Source of the DNA: Halanaerobiales bacterium
GTDB taxonomy: Bacteria > Bacillota_F > Halanaerobiia > Halanaerobiales > DTU029
Reading direction: 5' to 3'
Assembly: GCA_016278415.1 (NCBI GenBank)
Contig: JADQBV010000190.1
Location: 1 to 12,734 of the forward strand
DNA: 12,734 nucleotides
A program made the position numbers and the translations under genes. Shown one piece after another: positions 1-8,723 of the stretch (its first letter is position 1; each line of letters begins with the position of its first letter). The notes beneath the pieces are model-generated. The model was not told the origin of the DNA. It ran no database searches and worked only from the letters and a program-made list of their open reading frames with translations.

Positions 1-967
1 TCATTTTGCTCTTGTCCTCTTCAGTTAATTGCCCCATTAAACCAAAATCAATATATGCGAGTTTGTCTTGTTCTAAAACAAAAATATTACCCGGATGGGG
101 ATCAGCATGAAAAAAACCATCTATCAATACTTGCTTCATAAATGCCTGAGCCCCTAAGATAGCTAATGATGGACCATCTATATCTAGATTTTCTGGACTT
201 TCAATATCACTTAACTTTATTCCTTTAATCTCCTCTAAAACTAGTATTCTCCGAGTAGATGACTTTTCATAAATATTAGGGATAATAATCCTATCATTCT
301 GCTTAAAATTCTTTGTAAATTTATTAATATTAGCTGCTTCTCTTTTAAAATCAAGTTCTTTTTTTAAACTATCTCTAAACTCTTCAATTAATTTTGATGC
401 TTGGAGGAAATCTGGAAAAAGACCTCTATCTTCTGCCATCAAAATTAGGTTTTTTAAAATTTCAAAGTCAGACTGTACTATTTTTTCAATACCTGGTCTT
501 TGTATCTTCAATATTACATCTGTACCATCATGTAGTATTGCTCTATGTGTTTGGGCTATTGAAGCAGCGGCCTGGGGCTCTTTATCAATTTTTTGATAAT
601 ACTCCATATAATTATTACCTAATTCATCTATTAAAACCTTTTCGATTTCTTTAAAAGGGACAGAATCTGCCTTATCCTGTAATCTTCGTAATTCTTTTAT
701 GTAAACAGTAGGTAATATATCTGCTCTGGTACTGAGTAATTGTCCTAACTTTATATATGTAGGACCTAATTCCTGGAGCACCTTTCTAAGTCGGGTTGCA
801 ATACCCTTCTTATTCAAATCAGTATTATCTTTATTAAAACGTTTCTTAACGGGAAGGTATTTAGTTAATTCTAAGTTTTCGACAATTACGCCCAGACCAT
901 TTTTCAAAAGAACTTCCGCTATCTTCCGATATCTTATTAAATGTCGGTATTGTTTAGAAATATTCAT
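1..967 (-). CDS. ABC1 atypical kinase, UbiB/AarF family (3' end beyond window)
   Basis: Reading the minus strand from an ATG at 967-965 gives 322 codons with no stop before the window edge. Family members usually run about 530-560 residues, so roughly the C-terminal 40% is missing, including any C-terminal membrane helices. The hallmarks of the ABC1 (UbiB/AarF/ADCK) kinase-like family are present in order: the KxGQ motif as KLGQ at residues 73-76, the alanine-rich loop AAAS at 133-136, the presumed ATP-binding lysine K154 in ILKIQRP, the catalytic loop HADPHPGN at 287-294, and DFG at 307-309. In aerobes the family supports ubiquinone synthesis. In low-GC anaerobes its substrate is unknown, and I do not assign one. 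The SD GGGAGG (979-984) lies 11 nt before the ATG. The gene has its own promoter just after the secF terminator, so it is probably a separate transcription unit. The family call is secure; the biological role is open. Confidence 0.9.
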   Translation of the reverse strand, partial: MNISKQYRHLIRYRKIAEVLLKNGLGVIVENLELTKYLPVKKRFNKDNTDLNKKGIATRLRKVLQELGPTYIKLGQLLSTRADILPTVYIKELRRLQDKADSVPFKEIEKVLIDELGNNYMEYYQKIDKEPQAAASIAQTHRAILHDGTDVILKIQRPGIEKIVQSDFEILKNLILMAEDRGLFPDFLQASKLIEEFRDSLKKELDFKREAANINKFTKNFKQNDRIIIPNIYEKSSTRRILVLEEIKGIKLSDIESPENLDIDGPSLAILGAQAFMKQVLIDGFFHADPHPGNIFVLEQDKLAYIDFGLMGQLTEEDKSKM

Positions 968-978
968 TAATATTTAAA

Positions 979-984
979 CCTCCC
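979..984 (-). promoter_or_regulatory. Ribosome binding site of the UbiB-family gene
   Basis: GGGAGG on the minus strand, 11 nt before the ATG at 967. It fixes the start of this gene, whose far end is outside the window. Confidence 0.75.
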
Positions 985-1079
985 AACTATTCAGCAAATC
1001 TACAGTTTCAATAATAACTATATTTAGTAAAAATTAATCAATATAATTTATGACAGAAAGTCTACTCTTGGTTTAATTA

Positions 1080-1107
1080 ACTATAGATATTCATATAAAA
1101 ACGTCAA
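1080..1107 (-). promoter_or_regulatory. SigA-type promoter of the UbiB-family gene
   Basis: The minus strand reads TTGACG (1102-1107), a 16-nt spacer, then TATAGT (1080-1085). Each hexamer is one mismatch from the consensus. It starts within the U-rich end of the secF terminator and would give a leader of about 105 nt before the ATG at 967. I saw no convincing riboswitch fold in that leader. Confidence 0.6.
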
Positions 1108-1116
1108 TAAAAACAT

Positions 1117-1150
1117 AAACCCCCCTAAGATAATCAAAGGAGGGGAGTTT
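1117..1150 (-). terminator. Rho-independent terminator after secF
   Basis: Arms 1117-1126 and 1141-1150 form a 10-bp stem with one G-U pair around a 14-nt loop. On the minus strand the stem is followed by ATGTTTTTATTG. It begins about 15 nt past the secF stop and closes the long ruvC-secF operon. The + strand side is also followed by T residues (GTTTTTTGT), so it could act in both directions, although no + strand gene is visible. Confidence 0.85.
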
Positions 1151-1165
1151 TTTGTCTACTAATTT

Positions 1166-2026
1166 TTAAGAAGTGAATTTCTCTTTCCAGGTTACTAATA
1201 AAGGACTCGCAACAAATATAGAGGAATATGTTCCTGCAAACATACCAATAAAAAGTGCCAGCATGAATGTCTTAATTGATGCCCCTCCAAAGAAATATAT
1301 TGCTAATATAGTAATCAAAGTAGTTAATGAAGTGTTTATAGACCTAGATAATGTATCAACAACAGCCTTATTAGCTAGCTCTATAAAAGGTGTTCTCTGC
1401 ATTAATTTCATATTTTCTCTAATACGGTCAAATATAACAATCGTATCATTTATAGAATAACCAATTATAGTAAGTAATGCAGCTACAAAAGGTGTATTTA
1501 CCTCTCGTCCCAATATCGCAAAAAGACCAACTGTTATTAACACATCATGTAACAAGGTTATAATTGCAACAATAGCAAAACGAAATTCAAATCTTACACT
1601 AATATAGATTATTATAGCTATTGAAGCCAGTAATAGAGACCATAAAGCCTTAACCCTTAATTCTTGACCTATAGTAGGTCCAACCATATCTGTTCTTAAA
1701 GTCTCAAGAGTTGGAAATTCAGCTTTTAATGCATCCTCAATATCAACAATCTGTTTGGGACTTAATTCTTTTGTCCTAATTAAAACCCCATGAATTCCGC
1801 CTTCTTCTGATTGTTGTATCACAGCATCTTGAGCAAAATCTATATTTGATAATGCTGCACGTACTTTTTCATTAGATACCTTATTATCAAATTTATACTC
1901 CAGAAGTGTTCCTCCATTAAAATCTATACCTAAATTCAGTCCTTTAAAAGCTGTAAATAATAGACCTATAATAATTATTGTCAATGATATGGTATACCAT
2001 ATTTTCCTTTTTCCTAGTATATCCAT
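1166..2026 (-). CDS. secF: Protein translocase subunit SecF
   Basis: A 286-residue inner-membrane protein, normal length for a stand-alone SecF. With SecD it forms the SecDF accessory complex, an RND-superfamily membrane protein that uses the proton or sodium gradient to help pull preproteins out through SecYEG. The sequence shows a first transmembrane helix at about 11-30, the family motif FNGG at 36-39, and an extracytoplasmic domain at about 40-125. A five-helix block follows at about 126-275, containing the signature stretch GYSINDTIVIFDRIREN at 189-205. The start ATG lies 2 nt after the secD stop. Its SD AAGGAGG sits inside the last codons of secD, so the two are very likely translationally coupled. 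It is the last gene of the operon and is followed by a strong terminator. Confidence 0.97.
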   Translation of the reverse strand: MDILGKRKIWYTISLTIIIIGLLFTAFKGLNLGIDFNGGTLLEYKFDNKVSNEKVRAALSNIDFAQDAVIQQSEEGGIHGVLIRTKELSPKQIVDIEDALKAEFPTLETLRTDMVGPTIGQELRVKALWSLLLASIAIIIYISVRFEFRFAIVAIITLLHDVLITVGLFAILGREVNTPFVAALLTIIGYSINDTIVIFDRIRENMKLMQRTPFIELANKAVVDTLSRSINTSLTTLITILAIYFFGGASIKTFMLALFIGMFAGTYSSIFVASPLLVTWKEKFTS

Positions 2027-2028
2027 TC

Positions 2029-3243
2029 TTACCGCCTCCTTTTCAGGCCGAAGGCCGCTGGACTTTTTAATATTTTTGTATTTGCGAATAAATCGATTAC
2101 ATTTCTTGTTACAAAGAACGCGGTAAACATACTAACTACAACACCGATTGCAAGTGTTACAGCAAAACCACGAACAGTACCACTGGTAAAATATGCTAAT
2201 ATCAAAGCAGTAATTAGTGTAGTTACATTTGCATCAATAATAGTAGCATAAGCCCTTTTAAAACCAGCATCAATTGAAGCACGTAATGTTTTACCACTTT
2301 TTCGTTCATCCTTAATTCTCTCAAAGATAATAATGTTTGCATCAACAGCCATACCTATAGAAAGTATTAACCCGGCAATACCAGGAAGAGTTAAGACTGC
2401 CCGTAATCCTGCTAAAGTACCCAACAATATAACACCATAAATAGCTAAAATTACAGCCGCTAACAAACCAGGAAAACGATAGTAAAATATCATATAGATA
2501 CCTACTAGTAACAAGCCAAACAAACCCGCTGTGATACTCTTTTGAATAGAAAGTTCTCCAAGAGTAGGCCCAACTGTTTTTGCTTGAATTGCTTCTACAG
2601 GAACAGGCAAAGCACCTTCTTTAATTAAAGTAGCATGGTTTTGGGCGTCAGCTACAGTTTTATAATTGCCAGAAATTTGACCTCTCCCTTTAATTACAGC
2701 CTGTACTGTAGGATTAGTCAATAGTTGCTCATCAAGATAAATACCTATTTTTTGTCCTATATATTGTCTTGTAATGGCCTCAAACTTCTTGGATCCTTCA
2801 CTTGTTAGTTCAAAACTGACAACCGGTACTCCGTACTCATCACGAATAGCAGATGCATTTGCTATTGCTTCCCCAGTCATCAAAATATCACCATTAGCAT
2901 TTCTAAATGTTAACATAGCAGTTCTACCGATTACCTCCATTGCCTCATTAGGATTATCTACCGCAGGAAGTTCAACAATTATCCTGTCTTGTCCCTCACG
3001 CTGTACTGAGACATCACTCAAGCCTAAAGAATTTACACGGCGTTCAATAACATTTTTAATCCCACTCATTACTTCATTATTAATTTCCCTTTGTTCAGTG
3101 GGTTTTGCCTGTAAAACTATATGTGAACCTCCGCGTAAGTCTAGTCCAAGATTTATACCATAAAAATTAAAAAGTAAATATGAAAAAAGTAAGATAGCCA
3201 CAATAAAAGCTAATTTAAATCTTCTTTTCTGTCTATATCTCAT
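2029..3243 (-). CDS. secD: Protein translocase subunit SecD
   Basis: This is the partner of SecF in the SecDF complex, which aids the late steps of Sec export. From the preferred start it is 404 residues, the compact size usual in clostridia. An N-terminal helix at about 12-28 is followed by LGLDLRGGSH (residues 32-41, the D1 motif). A large extracytoplasmic P1-like domain extends to about residue 230. Five or so C-terminal helices follow, with the signature GMAVDANIIIFERIKDE at 297-313. An in-frame ATG seven codons upstream (3264) would give 411 residues, but it has GAGG only 1 nt before it. The ATG at 3243 follows GGGGGG with a 9-nt spacer and is the better start. lepB lies upstream (41-nt gap), and secF follows after 2 nt. 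Confidence 0.96.
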   Translation of the reverse strand: MRYRQKRRFKLAFIVAILLFSYLLFNFYGINLGLDLRGGSHIVLQAKPTEQREINNEVMSGIKNVIERRVNSLGLSDVSVQREGQDRIIVELPAVDNPNEAMEVIGRTAMLTFRNANGDILMTGEAIANASAIRDEYGVPVVSFELTSEGSKKFEAITRQYIGQKIGIYLDEQLLTNPTVQAVIKGRGQISGNYKTVADAQNHATLIKEGALPVPVEAIQAKTVGPTLGELSIQKSITAGLFGLLLVGIYMIFYYRFPGLLAAVILAIYGVILLGTLAGLRAVLTLPGIAGLILSIGMAVDANIIIFERIKDERKSGKTLRASIDAGFKRAYATIIDANVTTLITALILAYFTSGTVRGFAVTLAIGVVVSMFTAFFVTRNVIDLFANTKILKSPAAFGLKRRR

Positions 3244-3252
3244 AAATTTGTA

Positions 3253-3258
3253 CCCCCC
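3253..3258 (-). promoter_or_regulatory. G-run ribosome binding site of secD
   Basis: GGGGGG on the minus strand, 9 nt before the ATG at 3243. It lies inside the longer reading frame that begins at 3264 and therefore favours the shorter SecD. Confidence 0.65.
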
Positions 3259-3284
3259 TGACATTCCTCGATTATTATAGTATT

Positions 3285-3812
3285 TTAATTATGGTTAATT
3301 ACACGCATCTTATTTAACGGCCAGTATACCCAAAATGCTTTGCCTGATATAGATCTATAATCCACATAACCAACATATGAAGGAATACGGCTGTCAGCAC
3401 TATGATTCCTATTATCTCCCATTACAAAAACTTTATCATTAGGTACTTGAAAGGGACCGAACTTTCCTATCATATCTTCGTTGATAAAATCCTCTACCAG
3501 AGGATTACCATCAACATAAGTAACTCCTTCTCTAATATAGATAGTCTCACCAGGTAAACCAATAACTCTTTTAATAAACTTATTATTTGGTGCACCACGT
3601 GGTGTGAAAACAATAATATCATATCTTTCTGGTGGATGAAAACGGTAAATAAACTTATTTACAAAAAGCCTCTCACCATCATGAAGAGTTGGTTCCATAG
3701 ACTGACCATCAACTACAAAAGACTGAGCTACAAATGTAATGATTAAAAAAGCCAGAATACCAGCGATTATTAGTGATTGAAAAAATTCCTTTATATCTCC
3801 ACTATCAATCAT
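3285..3812 (-). CDS. lepB: Signal peptidase I
   Basis: A type I leader peptidase of 175 residues, the short single-anchor form typical of Gram-positive bacteria. It cleaves signal peptides from exported preproteins on the outer face of the membrane. One N-terminal helix (about 13-32) is followed by the conserved boxes. Box B is GQSMEPT, with the nucleophile serine S38. Box D is FIKRVIGLPGE, with the general-base lysine K81. Box E is GDNRNHSADSR at 132-142. All catalytic residues are present, so it should be active. The gene lies between yajC (20-nt gap) and secD (41-nt gap), in line with Sec export but not the usual yajC-secD-secF order. The SD is GGGGG (3819-3823), 6 nt before the ATG. The name lepB is used in the general sense; Firmicutes often have several paralogues called sip. 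Confidence 0.96.
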   Translation of the reverse strand: MIDSGDIKEFFQSLIIAGILAFLIITFVAQSFVVDGQSMEPTLHDGERLFVNKFIYRFHPPERYDIIVFTPRGAPNNKFIKRVIGLPGETIYIREGVTYVDGNPLVEDFINEDMIGKFGPFQVPNDKVFVMGDNRNHSADSRIPSYVGYVDYRSISGKAFWVYWPLNKMRVINHN

Positions 3813-3818
3813 AAAAAA

Positions 3819-3823
3819 CCCCC
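3819..3823 (-). promoter_or_regulatory. G-run ribosome binding site of lepB
   Basis: GGGGG on the minus strand with a 6-nt spacer to the ATG at 3812. It can pair with the anti-SD CCUCC through one central G-U pair. Confidence 0.55.
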
Positions 3824-3832
3824 ACGTTGAAA

Positions 3833-4138
3833 TTATTCAGACTTTATTTTCTCTTCCTTTTCTTTTTTACTTGTAACTTCTGGTTTAATAACTCTGCCAA
3901 TGCTACTTCTTATCATATCAATATCAACATTAGATGATATACGTAATCTTATATTATCATCTTTTATTTTAACTACCTTACCTTTAATACCACCGATTGT
4001 TACTACATCATCACCGGCTTGTAAATTACTTAACATCTCTTTATGTTCCTTCTGTTGTTTCTGTTGTGGTCTAATTAAGAAAAACCAAAACACCCCAAAA
4101 ATTACTACAAAAGGTAATATGCTTGCTAAAATCTCCAT
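3833..4138 (-). CDS. yajC: Preprotein translocase subunit YajC
   Basis: A small single-span membrane protein that associates with SecDF and the translocon. From the preferred start it has 101 residues: a hydrophobic helix at about 4-22 ending in FLIRPQQKQQKEH, then the conserved GDDVVTIGGIKGKVVKI fold (about 42-58), and a charged lysine/glutamate tail. A longer frame exists (ATG at 4195, 120 residues), but its extra 19 residues do not look like YajC. The ATG at 4138 has a GGGAGG SD (4148-4153) with a 9-nt spacer. The tgt-yajC-secD-secF neighbourhood is the classical one, here interrupted by lepB. Confidence 0.94.
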   Translation of the reverse strand: MEILASILPFVVIFGVFWFFLIRPQQKQQKEHKEMLSNLQAGDDVVTIGGIKGKVVKIKDDNIRLRISSNVDIDMIRSSIGRVIKPEVTSKKEKEEKIKSE

Positions 4139-4147
4139 AGAAAAAAT

Positions 4148-4153
4148 CCTCCC
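4148..4153 (-). promoter_or_regulatory. Ribosome binding site deciding the yajC start
   Basis: GGGAGG, 9 nt before the ATG at 4138. It selects the 101-residue YajC over the 120-residue frame. Confidence 0.75.
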
Positions 4154-4227
4154 TATAAATATATTTTTTAAAGAACTCCACTTTAATTTATTCAACAGTA
4201 ATATAAAAATTCCTGCTAAATTTTAAA

Positions 4228-5343
<1,116 letters not shown>

Positions 5344-5347
5344 TCAT

Positions 5348-5353
5348 TCCTTT
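5348..5353 (-). promoter_or_regulatory. Ribosome binding site of tgt (TTG start)
   Basis: AAAGGA on the minus strand, 10 nt before the TTG at 5337. A nearby ATG (5347-5345) is in another frame. Confidence 0.55.
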
Positions 5354-5380
5354 CTGTATAGCAAATCAAACAAGATGATA

Positions 5381-6406
5381 TTATATTATCAACATAGCAT
5401 CGCCGAGACTAAAAAACCGATATTTCTCCTCAACTGCAATCGAATAAGCAGACATAACCTTATCTTTACCTGCAAAAGCACTTATTAACATCATAAGTGT
5501 TGATTTAGGAAGATGAAAATTGGTTATCAGGGCATCTATCACCTTAAACTTATATCCAGGATAGATAAATATATCTGTCCATCCTTTTGCTGCTTCAATT
5601 TGACCCCTTTCACTGGCAATTGATTCAAGGGTCCTTGTGGCTGTTGTACCAACAGCCACTACCTTTTTCCCTGCTTTTTCCGCCTCTGTGATTTGATCTG
5701 CAGTCTCTTTAGATAAATCATAATACTCTGAATGCATCTGATGGTCTTCTATATTATCTACTTTTACAGGTCTAAATGTACCTAGACCTACATGTAAGGT
5801 TAAATAGGCGATATTTACTCCTTTTTCTTTTAAACAATTAAATAACTCATCTGTAAAATGAAGACCCGCTGTAGGAGCAGCAACAGAGCCCCTCTCTTTA
5901 GCATATACAGTCTGATAACGACCAGGTTCTTCCAATTCCTCTGTTATATATGGAGGTAAGGGTAATTCGCCCAGTTCGTCGATAAGCTCATCAAATTCAC
6001 CAGAATATTTAAATTTCATAATTCTTCCACCAAAATCAGTATATTCTAAAGTTTCACCTATCAGTTTACCATCAGCAAAGGAAATTTTTACACCTTTTTT
6101 TACCCTTTTTCCAGGCTTAACCAATACTTCCCAGATATCATCTTCTTTTTCATTTAACAACAAAACCTCTATATCTGTACCAGTAGGAACTTTCTTTCCA
6201 AAAATCCTTGCTGGAATTACCTTGCTATTATTTAAAACCAACAAATCACCTTCATCAAGATAATCTATAATATTCTTGAAGGTTTTATGTTCTACCTCAC
6301 CATCATTTTTATGTAAAACCATCAAGCGAGATTCATCTCTAATATCAACGGGTTGTTGAGCTATTAACTCCTCCGGTAAATGATAATCAAATTCCTCAAC
6401 TCTCAT
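5381..6406 (-). CDS. queA: S-adenosylmethionine:tRNA ribosyltransferase-isomerase QueA
   Basis: QueA transfers and isomerises the ribosyl part of S-adenosylmethionine onto preQ1-34 in tRNA, making epoxyqueuosine. It is 341 residues from the preferred start, normal for the family. Family landmarks are [10 protein letters not shown] near the N-terminus, [33 protein letters not shown], and [17 protein letters not shown]. Further on are [21 protein letters not shown], and the C-terminal [20 protein letters not shown]. The frame could open two codons earlier at a TTG (6412), but GGAGG (6414-6418) would then be 1 nt away. The ATG at 6406 has a 7-nt spacer. ruvB lies upstream (79-nt gap) and tgt downstream. 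The queA-tgt pairing is common in bacteria. Confidence 0.97.
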   Translation of the reverse strand: MRVEEFDYHLPEELIAQQPVDIRDESRLMVLHKNDGEVEHKTFKNIIDYLDEGDLLVLNNSKVIPARIFGKKVPTGTDIEVLLLNEKEDDIWEVLVKPGKRVKKGVKISFADGKLIGETLEYTDFGGRIMKFKYSGEFDELIDELGELPLPPYITEELEEPGRYQTVYAKERGSVAAPTAGLHFTDELFNCLKEKGVNIAYLTLHVGLGTFRPVKVDNIEDHQMHSEYYDLSKETADQITEAEKAGKKVVAVGTTATRTLESIASERGQIEAAKGWTDIFIYPGYKFKVIDALITNFHLPKSTLMMLISAFAGKDKVMSAYSIAVEEKYRFFSLGDAMLII

Positions 6407-6413
6407 AAACAAA

Positions 6414-6418
6414 CCTCC
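6414..6418 (-). promoter_or_regulatory. Ribosome binding site deciding the queA start
   Basis: GGAGG, 7 nt before the ATG at 6406 and too close to the TTG at 6412. Confidence 0.75.
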
Positions 6419-6485
6419 AGCTATTTATTGCTGCTAATATTATTTACCATTTATGCAAAAGTTATCAATGTACCTAGATATTTAC

Positions 6486-7511
6486 TCAATCAAATAAGTT
6501 ATCATCTTGTTTTTTATGGGGTATATCCAGATGATTATAGGCAGCAATTGTAGTAATACGACCTCTTGGGGTCCTATCTAAAAATCCTATTTGTAAAAGA
6601 TACGGCTCATACACATCTTCGATAGTCTCTCGTTCTTCACTAATAGAAGCTGCCAGAGTATTCAGACCAACTGGTCCACCATCAAATTTAGTAATAATAG
6701 TTTTTAATAACTTATGGTCTAAACTATCCAGACCTAGGTTGTCAATCTCTAGTAATAGCAATGCTTTATCGACAACTCCGGTAGTAATATCTCCATCTGC
6801 TTTAACCTGCGCAAAATCCCTGACACGTTTTAATAACCTATTACTAATTCTAGGAGTTCCCCGAGAACGACGTGCTATCTCTAAAGCACCCTCTTGAGCT
6901 ATCTCAATCCCTAATACTCGAGCAGACCTAGCAATTATCTCCCCAAGCTCATCATTATTATAAAATTCCAGTCTGTTTATTACCCCAAATCGGTCTCTCA
7001 AAGGTGAACTTAATAATCCTGCTCGTGTAGTAGCCCCGACCAATGTAAATGGTTCTAGATCAAGCCTTACTGAACGAGCGCTTGGTCCTTTACCAATAAC
7101 AATATCAAGGGAATAATCTTCCATAGCAGGGTATAACACTTCTTCAACCACTTTATTCAATCGATGAATCTCATCAATAAATAAGACATCATTTTCCTGC
7201 AAATTAGTTAATATAGCAGCTAGGTCACCTGGCCTTTCAATAGCAGGACCTGATGTAGTATGAATATTAACATTTAATTCATTAGCAATAATATTTGCCA
7301 AAGTAGTCTTTCCCAAACCCGGAGGGCCATACAAAAGAACATGATCTAGGGCTTCCCCTCTTGCCCTTGCGGCTTCAATGAATATAGCAAGTTTTTCTTT
7401 CACTTTTGATTGCCCAATATAATATTTCAAAAACTGAGGACGAAGAGTCTTATCTAGTACTACATCTTCTTGATTTTTACCGCCAGATATTATCCTCTTT
7501 TCTTCCATCAT
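6486..7511 (-). CDS. ruvB: Holliday junction DNA helicase RuvB
   Basis: The AAA+ motor that, with RuvA, drives branch migration of Holliday junctions in recombinational repair. It is 341 residues, normal length. Motifs, numbered from the first ATG: the N-terminal [12 protein letters not shown]; Walker A GPPGLGKT (62-69); Walker B FIDEIHRL (111-118); sensor 1 VGATTRAG (158-165); the arginine finger in LRDRFGV (171-177); sensor 2 in [13 protein letters not shown] (217-229). The C-terminal winged helix ends with RTPRGR (313-318). The first ATG overlaps the ruvA stop by 1 nt (TAATG). A second ATG follows directly at 7508. The AAGGAG SD (7517-7522) is 5 nt from the first and 8 nt from the second, so either may be used. 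Coupling to ruvA is likely. Confidence 0.97.
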   Translation of the reverse strand: MMEEKRIISGGKNQEDVVLDKTLRPQFLKYYIGQSKVKEKLAIFIEAARARGEALDHVLLYGPPGLGKTTLANIIANELNVNIHTTSGPAIERPGDLAAILTNLQENDVLFIDEIHRLNKVVEEVLYPAMEDYSLDIVIGKGPSARSVRLDLEPFTLVGATTRAGLLSSPLRDRFGVINRLEFYNNDELGEIIARSARVLGIEIAQEGALEIARRSRGTPRISNRLLKRVRDFAQVKADGDITTGVVDKALLLLEIDNLGLDSLDHKLLKTIITKFDGGPVGLNTLAASISEERETIEDVYEPYLLQIGFLDRTPRGRITTIAAYNHLDIPHKKQDDNLFD

Positions 7512-8095
7512 TAATGCTCCTTACCAAGATAAGAAAGTACTTTTCTGATTCTATTTTCTATATCCATAGAACTATCTAAATCTAAAGATTTTATGGCACT
7601 GTCTATCTCATTGGCTGAGTAACCCAATCCAATAAGTGCATCATATAAATCTTCATCATAAGATTGAGATTCAATATTGAGATTCAGATTAACAGCTAAA
7701 TTTTCAACTTTACTCTTCAACTCTAAAATTAGGCGTTGTGCAGTTTTAGGACCAATACCAGATATTTGTTTTAAAACAGCGACATTCTCTGTTAGGATTG
7801 CATTTATAAATTTATCATATGACAAAGAAGAAAGTATATTTTTACCAGCTTTAGGTCCTATACCAGAAACACTTAATAATGTAACAAATAATTTCTTCTC
7901 CTCTGGTGTATTAAACCCATATAATGCCAGTGTATCTTCCCTTACATATGTATATATATAAAGTTCGATTTCCTTATTCTTAGGATATACAATATTATTA
8001 CCTGTAACTTCAACCTGGTAGCCTACACCACCAATATCTATTATTACTTCCTCATTATTATTCCAAATAACCCGTCCTTTTAAATATCCTATCAA
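7511..8095 (-). CDS. ruvA: Holliday junction branch migration protein RuvA
   Basis: RuvA binds the four-way junction as a tetramer and loads RuvB. It has 194 residues, typical length. The N-terminus MIGYLKGRV and [12 protein letters not shown] form the OB-fold domain I. YGF followed by [20 protein letters not shown], and then [17 protein letters not shown], carry the two helix-hairpin-helix motifs of domain II. The tail from about 145 ([14 protein letters not shown]) is domain III, which contacts RuvB. The start is TTG at 8095-8093. An in-frame TGA lies directly before it, and the TTG codon begins exactly the family's conserved N-terminus. The SD is a run of seven G (8102-8108), 6 nt upstream. 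ruvC precedes it by 45 nt and ruvB overlaps its stop. Confidence 0.97.
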   Translation of the reverse strand: MIGYLKGRVIWNNNEEVIIDIGGVGYQVEVTGNNIVYPKNKEIELYIYTYVREDTLALYGFNTPEEKKLFVTLLSVSGIGPKAGKNILSSLSYDKFINAILTENVAVLKQISGIGPKTAQRLILELKSKVENLAVNLNLNIESQSYDEDLYDALIGLGYSANEIDSAIKSLDLDSSMDIENRIRKVLSYLGKEH

Positions 8096-8101
8096 TCAAA
8101 T

Positions 8102-8108
8102 CCCCCCC
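8102..8108 (-). promoter_or_regulatory. Seven-G ribosome binding site of ruvA, overlapping a minicistron
   Basis: A run of seven G lies 6 nt before the TTG start of ruvA. The same bases form codons of a tiny frame, ATG-GGG-GGG-ATT-TGA (8110-8096), whose stop abuts the TTG. Confidence 0.6.
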
Positions 8109-8140
8109 ATCGAAATTATTTATCCGATAGTAAAAGTATG

Positions 8141-8632
8141 TCACTTCATAATACTCCTATTTAAACCTAGACTATTACCGTGACAGATAGCTACTGCTAA
8201 TGCATCAGCTGCATCATCTGGCCTAGGAAGCTCACTAAGAGACAACAAAGCCTTAACCATCTGTTGAACCTGTTTTTTACCAGCCCGCCCATAGCCTACA
8301 ACAGCCTGTTTAATCTGTAGTGGTGTGTATTCTGAAACTATAAGACCTGATTGTGCACCGGCAAGAAGTATAACACCTCTAGCCTGTCCAACTTTAATAG
8401 CAGTTTTCACATTTTTGTTAAAAAAAAGTTCTTCAACAGCCATTTCATCAGGTTTAAATTCTTGAATAATATCATCTAATTCTTTATAAATTGATTTTAA
8501 TCTATCACAATTTTCCTGGCCTGCTGGTGTTCGAATCACTCCATATTCAAATACATTAAATTTATTACCCTTTTTTTCAATAAGTGAGTAGCCAACAATC
8601 GCCAATCCGGGGTCTATACCAAGTATTAACAT
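8141..8632 (-). CDS. ruvC: Crossover junction endodeoxyribonuclease RuvC
   Basis: The nuclease that nicks Holliday junctions symmetrically after RuvAB branch migration. It has 163 residues from the preferred start. The RNase H-like fold with its acidic catalytic tetrad is intact: D7 in GIDPG, E67 in AVEELFFNKN, and D140 and D143 in PRPDDAADALAVAICH. The frame can be extended three codons to a GTG (8641). That GTG lies inside the likely SD GGGGTGA (8638-8644), which is well placed for the ATG at 8632 and gives the canonical N-terminus MLILGIDPG. This is probably the first gene of the ruvC-secF operon. The preceding 145 nt is unusually AT-rich, holds a possible promoter, and contains a triplicated TATAAAACAA motif. 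Confidence 0.97.
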   Translation of the reverse strand: MLILGIDPGLAIVGYSLIEKKGNKFNVFEYGVIRTPAGQENCDRLKSIYKELDDIIQEFKPDEMAVEELFFNKNVKTAIKVGQARGVILLAGAQSGLIVSEYTPLQIKQAVVGYGRAGKKQVQQMVKALLSLSELPRPDDAADALAVAICHGNSLGLNRSIMK

Positions 8633-8637
8633 AAAAA

Positions 8638-8644
8638 TCACCCC
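8638..8644 (-). promoter_or_regulatory. Ribosome binding site deciding the ruvC start
   Basis: GGGGTGA, 5 nt before the ATG at 8632. The alternative GTG start lies within it. Confidence 0.6.
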
Positions 8645-8682
8645 ATAACTTATATAGGTATTTTATTAAATTAAACAAAAGC

Positions 8683-8711
8683 ATTATATAATTAAACTTT
8701 AATAAATTAAA
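8683..8711 (-). promoter_or_regulatory. Possible promoter of the ruvC operon
   Basis: A perfect TATAAT (8683-8688) lies 17 nt from TTTAAT (8706-8711), a poor -35. In sequence this AT-rich, a -10 match alone is weak evidence. Its place just upstream of ruvC is what makes it plausible. TTGTAT (8772-8777) with an 18-nt spacer to TATAAA is an alternative. Confidence 0.3.
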
Positions 8712-8723
8712 TAGATTATTTAA

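Noticed and set aside
2774..3163. A 129-codon + strand open frame inside secD
   Set aside because: It is fully antisense to a well-conserved part of SecD, and its product resembles no protein I know. It is a shadow of the real gene.
3900..4226. A 108-codon + strand open frame opposite yajC
   Set aside because: It is antisense to YajC and its protein is a composition artefact (cysteine and isoleucine runs). YajC is clearly the coding frame.
4139..4227. Possible promoter between tgt and yajC (TTGAAT with a distant AT-rich -10)
   Set aside because: No hexamer near TATAAT lies at a 16-18 nt spacing, and the region is AT-rich enough to give such matches by chance.
6407..6485. Possible promoter or preQ1 riboswitch upstream of queA
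   Set aside because: TTGATA is present but without a good -10 at the right spacing. There is no pseudoknot-like C-rich/A-rich preQ1 aptamer pattern, and the gene is mid-operon.
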